Positions 1-7,735 of a DNA stretch of 64,000 nucleotides are shown in pieces. The DNA lies in NCBI RefSeq assembly GCF_900110575.1, contig NZ_FOEF01000023.1, forward strand, positions 1-64,000, written 5' to 3'. Position 1 is the stretch's first letter; every line of letters begins with the position of its first letter. This stretch comes from Amycolatopsis saalfeldensis. Its GTDB lineage: Bacteria; Actinomycetota; Actinomycetes; Mycobacteriales; Pseudonocardiaceae. Below the pieces are notes generated by a model, which was not told the DNA's origin, searched no databases, and saw only the letters and a list, made by a program, of their open reading frames with translations. A program made the position numbers and the translations under genes.

Positions 1-95
1 CTACCGGGCTACCGGGCTACCGGGCTACCGGGCTACCGGGCTACCGGGCTACCGGGCTACCGGGCTACCGGGCTACCGGGCTACCGGGCTACCGG
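1..95. repeat. 8-bp tandem repeat, about 12 copies
   Basis: The window opens inside a perfect tandem array of ctaccggg, 12 units with the last one losing its final base. The array may extend beyond the left edge. It lies downstream of the Tad operon and shows no coding character. Another octamer array (gtcgccgg-type) occurs at about 37612-37678. Confidence 0.97.
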
Positions 96-210
96 ATCAG
101 CCTCGCCTGGTCTGGAATCGCCCTGGTGAGAAGGGCTTTGGCCACGTCGGTTCCGGCCGATCCGGTCCGAGATCAACCGGACTGACGGGTCTGCGAAAGG
201 TCCGGACTGG

Positions 211-1113
211 TCAACTGGGCAGACCGACAGGGCCGGCGCGGGCCCGCGCTTTAGGTGGTGGCAGTCCGGGGACGGGAGCGCGGGTGGCGCGGACCTCGAC
301 CAGGGCGTCGCGCTGGTCCCAATGGCAGTTGGTGACTTCGGCGCCCTGGTGATCGGCCACTTCCCGAGCACGTTCGCAGGCCTTGGCGGGACCATCGGCG
401 GCGTGGGCTGCGGCGGCGAGCGCGCCGAGGTCAGCCGCCGCCTCGACCCGATGCCGCGCGGCGACAGCCGCACCGAGCCAGCAAGCGGCAGCCCCCAACC
501 AAACGAGCCCGGCGACCGCGAGCGCCGTCCAGACGGTCGCCACCCCTCCATCACCCCGGAATACCGGCTGCTCCACTTCCCCGGCACGGCCCTGCCACAC
601 TGGCTGGCCCGCTTTCTTATCTCTCCCGCGGACCAGCCGCCCCACCTCCTTATCTCTCCCGCGTATCGGCCGACTCGCCGCTTCACCTCGCCGAAACATC
701 GGCTTTCCCAACTCTTCAGGGTCCTGCCGCGCGGACCAGCCAACCCCGCCGCTTCGCAGCCGCACCAGCCGACTCATCTCCTCACTTCCGCGGAATATCG
801 GGCTGTCCCGCCTCTCCTCCTCGCCGCCGCATCGGTTGGCCCGCCTCCTCGCCTCGCTGCCGTAACGGTTGCCCTGCGTCCTCAACTGCTTGGCGCATGG
901 GCTGGACCCGTCTCGTGGATTCGGCACGGCAGCCGGTCTGTTCCGGTCGTCTGGTGCAGCGGGTGGTAGCGCCGGCGTGGTGTTCGGTGGTTCGTGCGAT
1001 TGGCGTGATTTCTCAAGTGCGGCAAGCAATATCGCCGCTTCGGCCGAAGCGGTGAAGGGCATCGTTTGGGTGGCCGGGGAAGGGCGCGGGGTCGTTTGGG
1101 TGGGCCGGGGCAT
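211..1113 (-). CDS. TadE-like protein (Rv3654c type) with long low-complexity N-terminus
   Basis: The last ~113 residues (from about residue 188, GDGGVATVW) match the short TadE/TadG-like family that ends actinobacterial Tad operons: one hydrophobic helix (about 195-218), then RHRVEAAADLGALAAAA, typical of pseudopilin-like proteins that insert in the membrane and join pilus assembly. The family is normally ~100-130 aa; this frame is 300 aa. Residues 1-187 are Arg/Gly/Pro-rich with degenerate repeats (RGRDKEVGRL, RGRDKKAG). The chosen ATG at 1113 shares one base with the stop of the upstream tadE-like gene (TGATG), which suggests coupling. A GTG at 574-576 would give a normal-sized protein, so the start is uncertain. 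The domain call is firm; the N-terminus is not. Confidence 0.7.
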   Translation of the reverse strand: MPRPTQTTPRPSPATQTMPFTASAEAAILLAALEKSRQSHEPPNTTPALPPAAPDDRNRPAAVPNPRDGSSPCAKQLRTQGNRYGSEARRRANRCGGEEERRDSPIFRGSEEMSRLVRLRSGGVGWSARQDPEELGKPMFRRGEAASRPIRGRDKEVGRLVRGRDKKAGQPVWQGRAGEVEQPVFRGDGGVATVWTALAVAGLVWLGAAACWLGAAVAARHRVEAAADLGALAAAAHAADGPAKACERAREVADHQGAEVTNCHWDQRDALVEVRATRAPVPGLPPPKARARAGPVGLPS

Positions 1114-1553
1114 CAGGTGGGTCCACCTTCTTCGTCGCTGGGCGGTATCGCGGGTGCATGGCTTGACTGCGTTGCAGGGGAAGGCGCCGACGCCGGTTGG
1201 TCGGTGGGGTCGGTGCCCGGTTCCGCGATGGCGAAGGCCGCGCCACCTAGGTGGATGCCCGGGAGGAAGCCGGCGAGGGCGTCTGTGGTGACTTCGGCCG
1301 TGATGCCGTCGCCGGAGCGGCGGAGTGCCAGCTTCGCGCCGTGCGGGGCGATCGTCTGCACCACGGCTTCGGCGGCACCCGGCTGGCCGGCGGCAGTCAG
1401 CCGGGCCGCCTCGCGGGCGGCGTCGAGGCAGCGGATGTGCCCGCTCAACGCGCCGATGCCTGCCATCAGCATCGCCAGCACAGCCGTGAGCGCCCCCAAC
1501 GAGATGGCGGCTTCGACCGTGACGAAACCGCCGTCCCGGCGACGGCCGGGCAT
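1113..1553 (-). CDS. TadE family pilus-assembly protein
   Basis: A 146-aa protein beginning MPGRRRDGGFVTVEAAISLG, the TadE signature: a short basic leader, then Gly-Phe-x-Thr-x-Glu, then one hydrophobic helix. TadE-like minor pseudopilins are cleaved by the prepilin peptidase TadV and support Flp pilus assembly at the membrane. The ATG at 1553 shares its A with the stop codon of the DUF4244 pilin gene, and its own stop shares one base with the next gene, so it sits inside a coupled operon. The C-terminal ~25 residues are Pro/Ser-rich. A longer in-frame extension upstream lies over the pilin gene and was rejected. Confidence 0.85.
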   Translation of the reverse strand: MPGRRRDGGFVTVEAAISLGALTAVLAMLMAGIGALSGHIRCLDAAREAARLTAAGQPGAAEAVVQTIAPHGAKLALRRSGDGITAEVTTDALAGFLPGIHLGGAAFAIAEPGTDPTDQPASAPSPATQSSHAPAIPPSDEEGGPT

Positions 1554-1717
1554 CAGGTGGCCACCGTCAGGGCCCGCTGGATCAAGCCCGACAACGCGGT
1601 CGAGATCGAGTCCCCGGTCAGCAGTGCGTAGAGGGCAAGGGCGAACGCCGCGGCCGCCACCGTGCCGATGGCGTACTCGGCCGTGGTCGTCCCCTCGTCT
1701 CCGCGGAGGAGGTGCAT
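1553..1717 (-). CDS. Flp-like small pilin, DUF4244 family
   Basis: A 54-aa protein with a short charged leader MHLLRGDEG followed by TTTAEYAIGTVAAAAFALAL. This is the DUF4244/Flp pilin layout: a Gly-Thr/Met cleavage region, a Glu-Tyr pair inside the start of the hydrophobic helix, and a short tail. It is the likely structural subunit of the Tad pilus. The gene is small and easily missed. Its stop TGA overlaps the ATG of the tadE-like gene by one base. The start is the ATG at 1717, 33 bp after the tadC stop. Confidence 0.85.
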   Translation of the reverse strand: MHLLRGDEGTTTAEYAIGTVAAAAFALALYALLTGDSISTALSGLIQRALTVAT

Positions 1718-1750
1718 CGTCGTGGATCCTTTCTGTCCATTGTGGATTTT

Positions 1751-2461
1751 TCATAGCAGGCTGCCGATTCGCTCGGCCAAGCCGAGCACCACGGGCAGCA
1801 CGCCGAGGCAGAAGAACGCGGGCAGGAAACAGAGGCCGACGGGCAGTGCCAGCGCGACCCCCGCCCGTTCCGCGCGCTCCTCGGCCTCGACACCGAGGCC
1901 ATCGCGCAGGCGACGGGCAAGCTCATCCGCGGTCGTGGCGAGCGTGGTGCCCGCCCGCGCGGTGCGGGTTGCGGCGACGGCCAACTCGTCCAAACCGGGT
2001 CGCGCACGTGTCGGCGCCCAGGCCTGCGCCGGCTCGGCGCCAAGCGCGAGCAGACTCGCGGTGGAGTGGAGCGCCTTCGCCGTGTCGGGAGGAGCGCCCC
2101 GGCCGACTGCATCGAGAGCGATAGGCACAGGCAAGCCGGTACGCAGGCAAGCGGCGAGAAGGTCCAGCGTCGCCGCGGACCGGAGCCGTTCGCTGATGTC
2201 GGCGTCAGGATCCTTGCGGCGACGGGAACGACGCAACGCCCACCAGCCACCGAAGCCCACGATCACACCGGCCGGTACACCCGCGACGACCACAGCCGAG
2301 ACGCCTGCGACAACGGCGGTCGCGAGGTGCATGACGGGCGGGCTGGGCAACCGCAGTTTCGCCGCGGCCGTCGGGGCCAAGTGACGCGGGCGGACCGCGC
2401 TCGGCCAGATCACGAGCGCGACGGCGGCGAGCACCAGTGCCGCTCCGGCGGACCAGGTCAT
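1751..2461 (-). CDS. TadC-like type II secretion F-family inner-membrane protein
   Basis: A 236-aa protein starting MTWSAGAALVLAAVALVIWP, with an N-terminal membrane helix, a central cytoplasmic T2SSF/GspF domain (LRSAATLDLLAACLRTGLPV and a following amphipathic region), and two C-terminal helices (LALPVGLCFLPAFFCLGVLP). With TadB it forms the membrane platform through which TadA polymerises pilin. The start was chosen because the ATG at 2461 overlaps the stop of the preceding small ORF by ATGA and begins a proper membrane helix. The longer in-frame version would overlap that ORF completely. Confidence 0.85.
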   Translation of the reverse strand: MTWSAGAALVLAAVALVIWPSAVRPRHLAPTAAAKLRLPSPPVMHLATAVVAGVSAVVVAGVPAGVIVGFGGWWALRRSRRRKDPDADISERLRSAATLDLLAACLRTGLPVPIALDAVGRGAPPDTAKALHSTASLLALGAEPAQAWAPTRARPGLDELAVAATRTARAGTTLATTADELARRLRDGLGVEAEERAERAGVALALPVGLCFLPAFFCLGVLPVVLGLAERIGSLL

Positions 2462-2694
2462 TCCGGCACCGCCTCTCGGCTGGTGGCCGAGATGCCCGAC
2501 CAGGCGGCTTCTGGCTGTTGCGTGGAGTGGGCCGGGTAGGAGGCGAGTTGTCGCGGAGCCTGAGCGGCCGGCATCGGGATGACTCGACGACGCGGTGGGC
2601 AATTCGTCACGGCGGTGACTTCGGCGTGGGGTGCGCTGGTGTCTCCGTCGGCCGTGAGGAAGGCGGAACGGAGTGACGTGGTGTGGGCGGTCAT
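2458..2694 (-). CDS. unrecognised 78-aa ORF between tadB and tadC
   Basis: I do not recognise this product. It begins MTAHTTSLRSAFLTADGDTS and is rich in Ala, Pro, Ser and Thr, with no membrane helix or clear motif and one Cys. Its ATG (2692-2694) overlaps the tadB stop as ATGA, and its stop (2458-2460) overlaps the tadC ATG as ATGA, so it fills the 230-bp gap with no free base. In most Tad operons tadB and tadC abut directly. It may be a real small cistron, or an in-frame expansion that keeps translation coupled from tadB to tadC. Confidence 0.5.
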   Translation of the reverse strand: MTAHTTSLRSAFLTADGDTSAPHAEVTAVTNCPPRRRVIPMPAAQAPRQLASYPAHSTQQPEAAWSGISATSREAVPE

Positions 2695-3452
2695 CGCGGA
2701 GCCGTTCGGGTGGTGAGGGTGCGGGACCACGCCGTGCCGGCCCACAGGAGGGCCGCGCCGACGATCAGGAAGCCCTGGCCCAGGAGAGTTCGTGTCAGGA
2801 CCCTCAGCGGATCGGCGCCGATAGCTTGCCCCAGCAGCAGACAGAGCGGCGGCAGCCCGGTGAGCACGGTGGCGCTCATGCGCGGGCCGGCCATTTTCGC
2901 GTGGAGGCGGCGGGCGAAAGTCGTTGTCGCGTCTACGTCTCGGCGAGCGGCGTCCAAGACGTCGGCCATCGGGAGGCCGTGGCGGCGGGCGAGGGTCCAG
3001 GCCGTGGCCAGTTCTGGGAGCACCGCCGACTCGAGGGCGCCGTCGAGGCGGGCGGCTGTTGTGAGGTTGCGTAGTTCACCGGCCAGCTCGGGGACGGCGT
3101 CGGCCGCCGCTTCGGCCGCGTGGATGGGGTGGGCGCCGGCGCGGAGCTCCGCGACCATCGTGCGGAGGACGGTCGACGTTCGTTGCGCGCGGGCCAGCGC
3201 GCGGGCCGTTTCCCTTCTACTGCCCCATTCCTGGCGGAACGCGATGGTGACCAGCACCGTGGCCACGGCACCTCCCATCCCAATGAGAGGGAGAGCGATG
3301 AGCGTCGGCAACAGCCAGCGCCAGCGACGGGCCAACGCCGGGACCGTACGCGCGTTGATGCGGAACCGGGACGGCGGTTGCAGACGGCCCGGGATCTCGG
3401 GCCAACAGAGCAGCCCGACGCCGAAACAGAGCAGGGGCCACGCGGTGATCAT
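2691..3452 (-). CDS. TadB-like type II secretion F-family protein
   Basis: A 253-aa integral membrane protein of the T2SSF/TadB family: N-terminal helices (about 1-20 and 48-70), a cytoplasmic helical T2SSF domain (TVLRTMVAELRAGAHPIHAA, about 92-200), and two C-terminal helices. It partners with TadC as the Tad assembly platform and is driven by TadA. Its ATG overlaps the tadA stop (ATGA at 3449-3452), the usual coupled arrangement. Length is normal for actinobacterial TadB. Confidence 0.88.
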   Translation of the reverse strand: MITAWPLLCFGVGLLCWPEIPGRLQPPSRFRINARTVPALARRWRWLLPTLIALPLIGMGGAVATVLVTIAFRQEWGSRRETARALARAQRTSTVLRTMVAELRAGAHPIHAAEAAADAVPELAGELRNLTTAARLDGALESAVLPELATAWTLARRHGLPMADVLDAARRDVDATTTFARRLHAKMAGPRMSATVLTGLPPLCLLLGQAIGADPLRVLTRTLLGQGFLIVGAALLWAGTAWSRTLTTRTAPR

Positions 3453-4591
3453 GGCTTCTCCTCATGGAAGAGGGCACGGTCGAGCGTCCAGCGGCCGGCG
3501 CGCCAGACCGGAACGATCTGGACCTCGCCCTCGACCGAGCGGAGGACGGCCACTTCGGCGAGCTTGCGGCGTCCACCGGCAGCGCGGCGCATGTGCAGAA
3601 CAACGCGGACGGCGGCGGCAAGCTGGCTGTGCAGCGCCTCGCGGCCCAGCCCGCCGAGTGCGGCCAGCGCTTCGAGACGGGCGGGGACTTCGGCCGGTGA
3701 ATTGGCATGGAGGGTGCAGGCGCCGCCTTCGTGGCCGGTGTTGAGCGCGTTCAGGAGTGAGCAGACCTCCGCGCCGCGGACCTCGCCGACGACCAAGCGG
3801 TCCGGGCGCATACGCAGCGCCTGACGGACCAGTTCGGGTAGCTCGACGGCACCGGCACCCTCCACATTGGCCGGTCGCGCGACCAGGCTGACGAACTGCG
3901 GGTGCCCCGGGCGCAGCTCACCCGCGTCCTCGACACAGACGATGCGCTCCGACGGGGACACCGCGCCCAGGAGCGCGCCGAGCAGGGTCGTCTTGCCGGC
4001 GCCGGTGCCGCCCGTGACGAGGAAGGCCAGCCGTCGCGAGAGGACGGAGCGCAGGATGCGGACCCCGGACGCGTCGAAAGCGCCGAGTGCGCGGAGGGAG
4101 TCGAGGTCGTGTGTCGCGGGGCGGAGAACGCGTAAGGAGAGGCAGGTGCCGTTCGCGGCGATCGGGGGCAGAACCGCGTGGAGGCGGATGCGACCGCCCG
4201 TGCCGGAGCCGGGGAGCCAGCCGTCCACGTAAGGCTGGGCGTCGTCGAGCCTTCGGCCCGCGGCGAGCGCGAGCCGCTGCGCGAGCCGGCGGACGGCCTC
4301 CTCGTCGGCGAAACGAACCGGCGTGCGGATGAGACCCGTGGGTCCGTCGGACCAGACCTGGTCGGGCGCGGTGACGAGGACATCGGTGACCGCCGGGTCC
4401 TCGAGCAGCGGCGCGAGCGGGCCCGCGCCGACGAACTCGTCGCGCGCCTGGCGGACCGCGTCCAGGACGGCGTCGTGGCTGAGCGCACCGCCGGCCTCCG
4501 CCCGCACCGCCTCGGCGACGGCAACCGGATCAGCCGGACGGCTGTCACCCGCCAGCCGAGTGCGGACCCGCTCGACGAAGTCGGTCGTCAT
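3449..4591 (-). CDS. tadA: TadA family secretion ATPase (Rv3659c type)
   Basis: A 380-aa cytoplasmic hexameric ATPase of the VirB11/TadA family that powers pilin assembly. Visible motifs are Walker A GGTGAGKTTLL (mid-protein), an Asp box around CVEDAGELRPGHPQFV, Walker B region PDRLVVGEVRGAE, and the conserved ALNTGHEGGACTLHANS. The ATG at 4591 (MTTDFVERVRTRL) overlaps the stop of the Pro-rich ORF upstream (ATGA). The 18-codon longer start runs into that ORF and was rejected. Downstream it overlaps tadB by 4 nt. Confidence 0.93.
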   Translation of the reverse strand: MTTDFVERVRTRLAGDSRPADPVAVAEAVRAEAGGALSHDAVLDAVRQARDEFVGAGPLAPLLEDPAVTDVLVTAPDQVWSDGPTGLIRTPVRFADEEAVRRLAQRLALAAGRRLDDAQPYVDGWLPGSGTGGRIRLHAVLPPIAANGTCLSLRVLRPATHDLDSLRALGAFDASGVRILRSVLSRRLAFLVTGGTGAGKTTLLGALLGAVSPSERIVCVEDAGELRPGHPQFVSLVARPANVEGAGAVELPELVRQALRMRPDRLVVGEVRGAEVCSLLNALNTGHEGGACTLHANSPAEVPARLEALAALGGLGREALHSQLAAAVRVVLHMRRAAGGRRKLAEVAVLRSVEGEVQIVPVWRAGRWTLDRALFHEEKP

Positions 4592-5184
4592 GCGACGGCT
4601 GCGAATCGAATCTGGGCGGCGACCGATTTCGCGGGACTGTCGCAAGTGGACGACGGGTGGTGGGGCTCCGGTGCGGCCTGGATAAGGGGAACGGGGGCGG
4701 GTGAGGACATCGACGGCTCCGGAGGTCGGTTGGTGGCTGCGGGGTGGAGGTGGTGGCGGGCAGGGGTGGCGGGCGCCGGGATGTGAGCGGCGGGGTGGCG
4801 CGGGCTGGCTTGGGCGGGAGGGCGAGTACCGGGGCAGGGCTCAGACGGGAAGGCAAGCATGAGGTTTGGGCGACGGGTTGGAGAGCGCCCCGGGCGGGGC
4901 TCGGCGGGTTGGAGTGCGCGCGGACAGATGGGCGGGCTCGGGCGAGTTGGAGAGCGCGCGGGCGGGGCTCGGGCGGGTGGAGTGCGCGCGGTCAGGTTGG
5001 CGGACAGGTGGGCGGGGTTGGGGCGGGATGGCGGACAGGTGGGCGGGGCTGGGGCGGGATGGCGGACAGGCAGACAAGTGGATGGGGCCGATGGGGTGGA
5101 CGAGCCGACGGGTGGACGGATGGGACGGGTGGACAGGTGACAGGACCGGACGGGATTCGATGGCGTCTCGGGCCCGGCGGTCAC
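4588..5184 (-). CDS. proline-rich low-complexity ORF between ssd and tadA
   Basis: A 198-codon frame filled by Pro, Ala, Arg, Ser and His (PPARAPPARSPTRPSPP-like runs), with no recognisable domain. The DNA is a degenerate G-rich repeat on the plus strand (ggcggacaggtgggcggggt and variants at about 4940-5080). The start GTG overlaps the ssd stop as GTGA and the stop overlaps the tadA ATG as ATGA, so the frame exactly bridges two genes that are normally adjacent. I infer either an intrinsically disordered small protein or a repeat expansion held in frame to keep coupling. Function unknown. Confidence 0.4.
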   Translation of the reverse strand: MTAGPETPSNPVRSCHLSTRPIRPPVGSSTPSAPSTCLPVRHPAPAPPTCPPSRPNPAHLSANLTARTPPARAPPARSPTRPSPPICPRALQPAEPRPGRSPTRRPNLMLAFPSEPCPGTRPPAQASPRHPAAHIPAPATPARHHLHPAATNRPPEPSMSSPAPVPLIQAAPEPHHPSSTCDSPAKSVAAQIRFAAVA

Positions 5185-6254
5185 GCAGCGGCGTAACCGG
5201 GTGGGGCTGGAGTCGCGTGGTCCTGCGCGGCGGCGAGGATCGCGCGGGCCGTGGTGGTCAGGGGGCCTCGGGAGTGGAGGGTGAACTCGCCGGTTTCCAG
5301 GGACTCGGCCAGGCGGCGTTCGGGTGGGAGGGTGGCCAGCAGGGGCGGGCCGAGGAGGGCGGTGGTGCTCGACGGGGACGCGCCGGTGATCGAGCGTCCA
5401 CTTGCGACTACCGCCAGACGGTCGGTGTGGGCGGACAGGCGGCGGAGCACCTGCTTCGCCGCCATACAGGCGCGGAACTCCTGCGGGACGAGCAGGACGA
5501 CCAGGTCCGCGACGGCGCTTACCGCCAGTGCGCCTTCGTCCAGGGAGCGGGAAAGGTCGCAGACGACGGTCCGTCCCGCGCGACGGCCGGCGGTCACGAC
5601 AGCGGACAAGGCGTCCGGAGTGGGGCCCGGGCCCTCGCGTCCGCAGGACAGCACCGGAAGCGCACCGCGGGACGGCAGGGCCTCGACGAGGCTCGGGATC
5701 GAGACGCGGCCCGACAGGCGCACCTCAGGCCAGCGAAAACCCTCCGCTTTCTCCAGGCCCAGCAGCAGGTCCATGCCACCGCCGAGCGGGTCGCAGTCGA
5801 CCAGGAGGGCAGGTGACGAGCGGGCGGCTTCGAGCGCGACGGCGGCCGCCAGCACTGAAGCGCCGGCACCACCACGGCCGCCGACCACGGCGATCACCGG
5901 TCCTGGTGAGCCGGGTGGGCCGTCGACCACGTCGGCGAAAGCGACCGTCAGGCCCTCCTCGTCGTCGGGCAGGCGGAGGACCTGGTCGGCGCCGACGGCG
6001 AACGCTCGGCGCCACGTCTCCTCACCCGGCGTGCCCTTGCACACCATTACCACCCCGGCCCGGCGGGGCAGGCCGACGCGGACGGCCGCGGCCTCCTCGT
6101 CCAGCACCACGAGCGGTGCGCGGGTCCAGCGGCCGCGGGCCGCCAGCAGATCGGGCTCGCGGTCGAGTTCACAGCCTGCGGCCGCGGCCACGCGCAGGAT
6201 CTCGTCGAGCACCGTCTCGTCGGTGGCGACGACAAGCGGACGTTCCGTGGCCAT
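5181..6254 (-). CDS. ssd: septum site-determining protein Ssd / CpaE-like ATPase
   Basis: A 357-aa protein of the ParA/MinD superfamily, matching Rv3660c in position and layout. An N-terminal receiver-like domain (about 1-110) is followed by a MinD-like ATPase domain with a deviant Walker A, VVGGRGGAGASVLAAAVAL, where the usual signature Lys is lost, then ALLVDCDPLGGGMDLLLGLE. The family is tied both to Tad pilus localisation (CpaE) and, in mycobacteria, to septum regulation. It is first in the operon, so the promoter should lie in the 6255-6400 area. ATG 6254 (MATERPLVVATDE) was preferred over a start 21 codons upstream. Confidence 0.87.
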   Translation of the reverse strand: MATERPLVVATDETVLDEILRVAAAAGCELDREPDLLAARGRWTRAPLVVLDEEAAAVRVGLPRRAGVVMVCKGTPGEETWRRAFAVGADQVLRLPDDEEGLTVAFADVVDGPPGSPGPVIAVVGGRGGAGASVLAAAVALEAARSSPALLVDCDPLGGGMDLLLGLEKAEGFRWPEVRLSGRVSIPSLVEALPSRGALPVLSCGREGPGPTPDALSAVVTAGRRAGRTVVCDLSRSLDEGALAVSAVADLVVLLVPQEFRACMAAKQVLRRLSAHTDRLAVVASGRSITGASPSSTTALLGPPLLATLPPERRLAESLETGEFTLHSRGPLTTTARAILAAAQDHATPAPPGYAAA

Positions 6255-6334
6255 GGTCCCTCCCCGGGAGTAGTGGGCCGGACCACCACCGTCGCCGGAC
6301 CGCCGGGCCCGCCGCAACGCCCTCCGGCCCCGCC

Positions 6335-6361
6335 TGTGGATAACCGGGGTCCTGTGGACAA
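6335..6361. promoter_or_regulatory. two DnaA-box-like 9-mers upstream of ssd
   Basis: tgtggataa at 6335-6343 and tgtggacaa at 6353-6361 lie in the same orientation, 18 bp apart start to start, about 80-110 bp upstream of the ssd ATG. The first equals the E. coli consensus read on this strand; the second equals the actinobacterial form (complement ttgtccaca). They could let DnaA couple septum or pilus gene expression to replication, or could be chance. Confidence 0.5.
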
Positions 6362-6904
6362 CCCGGTCGACGAAATCGATTCAGCACGCCGAACTGTCGG
6401 AGGAATGCGGCAGAATTCGCCCCAGGGGGGCGCGGGTATTCCGGCGCGGACATGGTGGCGGCGGAAGACGTCCCGGAATTCTGCTGATACCGCGGAAAAA
6501 CCACACGAACGTCGAGGAAATGACGCTGAGAGAGACCCAGGTGGCCCGCGGGAGCGGAAATCGGAGGCAGAAACCTGGGGAGGGTGGAAATCCGGACTGG
6601 ATCGAGACGGTCGCGAAAGTCCGGATGGGGCGGTGATTCCGGCAAGGATTCGAGGGAGGCGGAGTAGAGGACGAAGCAGGGCATGGTCAGGTCAGGTGGG
6701 GATCGGGGTTGACGGCATCGGCGGGGCGGTCGTACAGGCAGGCTGGCTCGGGGGACGAAGTGATCCGGGCTGGGCGGTGGGACAAGAAACTTGGCTGAGT
6801 GAGGCCAAAATAGGGGTCGAGATCTGAACGGGCAGCGAGCATGGTTGCGCCAGCGCTGGCAGAGCAGCGGATCGAGTGCGCGCCGGATCAGGGCGACAGT
6901 GCCG

Positions 6905-7335
6905 GCCGCGTTGGCCGAGTGAGGCGGCAACCCGGTCGCAGCAACCGGTGGCAGGCCCAGGCAGGTTGACTTGAGCAGGGCGACAAACCAGCCGCAGCAG
7001 GCCAGCGGCCCGGGCAGGTTGGCTCAGGCAAGACGGCAACCCAGCCATAGCAACTGTGACGGGCCAGCGACCCGGGCAGATTGACTTGAGCAGGACGGCA
7101 AACCAGCCGCAGCAGCCATGGCGGGCCAGCGACCCGAGCAGGTTGACTCAGGCAAGACGGCAACCCAGCCACAGCAACTGTGACGGGCCAGCGACCCGGG
7201 CAGATTGACTTGAGCAGGAAACCAGCCGCAGCAGGCCAGCGGCCCGGGCGCGTTGGCCCGAGCCGGGCAGCGACCCAGCTGTAGCAACCGTGGCAAGAGG
7301 GCACCGGGTGTTGGCCCGAGCTGGGCGGCAAATGG
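6905..7335. repeat. degenerate ~60-bp minisatellite, about 8 units
   Basis: Units begin gcaggttgact or gcagattgact and end gccagcgacccgg. Clear unit starts are at 6961, 7014, 7076, 7138, 7200 and 7248, giving lengths of 53, 62, 62, 62 and 48. Two subtypes alternate (one with ttgagcagg...aaaccagccgcagca, one with ctcaggcaagacggcaaccc), so a 124-bp dimer repeats. There are no conserved-repeat/unique-spacer boundaries, so this is not CRISPR. Confidence 0.9.
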
Positions 7336-7735
7336 GATGCGTCAAGCCGATCCAGGAAGCCGAGCCGCAGTCACCCAGGGAGAAACTGGGCCGAGTTGAA
7401 GACCGTAAAAGGCAGAAAACAAGGAAAACGCGGGTGTGCAGAACCGCGGAAACGGAAACCGGAGTGGAATAGAGGGCGGCCCTCGCCAGGGGGGAGGGAC
7501 GAGGGCCGCCAGGGTTTCAGCCCCGGGGGGTCGGACTGAACCGGGCCCGGTTGGACACCGGGCTCCTCCACTGTAGCTCCGCCGGGCACCGATTGGCGTG
7601 CCAGTCGACACCTACGATTCGGTAACGGCATCCGAGGCCGGAAGTACTGTCCTGTCATGGATTTTCGCACTGGGCGGGCGCGCCGGTGTTCGATCAACGC
7701 AAGATCCTGTCGGACCCTTCTCCTATCCTGATCAC

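Larger units (their letters stand above)
6255..7735. other. 1.48-kb divergent intergenic region
   Basis: No convincing gene lies between ssd (leftward) and the HAD hydrolase (rightward). It holds two DnaA-box-like sites near the ssd start, moderately AT-rich unique sequence at 6380-6800, and a ~60-bp degenerate minisatellite at 6905-7335. Frames that cross it have repeat-driven composition. Promoters for both flanking genes must lie here but none stands out. Confidence 0.7.

Noticed and set aside
6905..7335. CRISPR array
   Set aside because: Units are contiguous and degenerate, with no constant repeat plus unique spacers and no cas genes.
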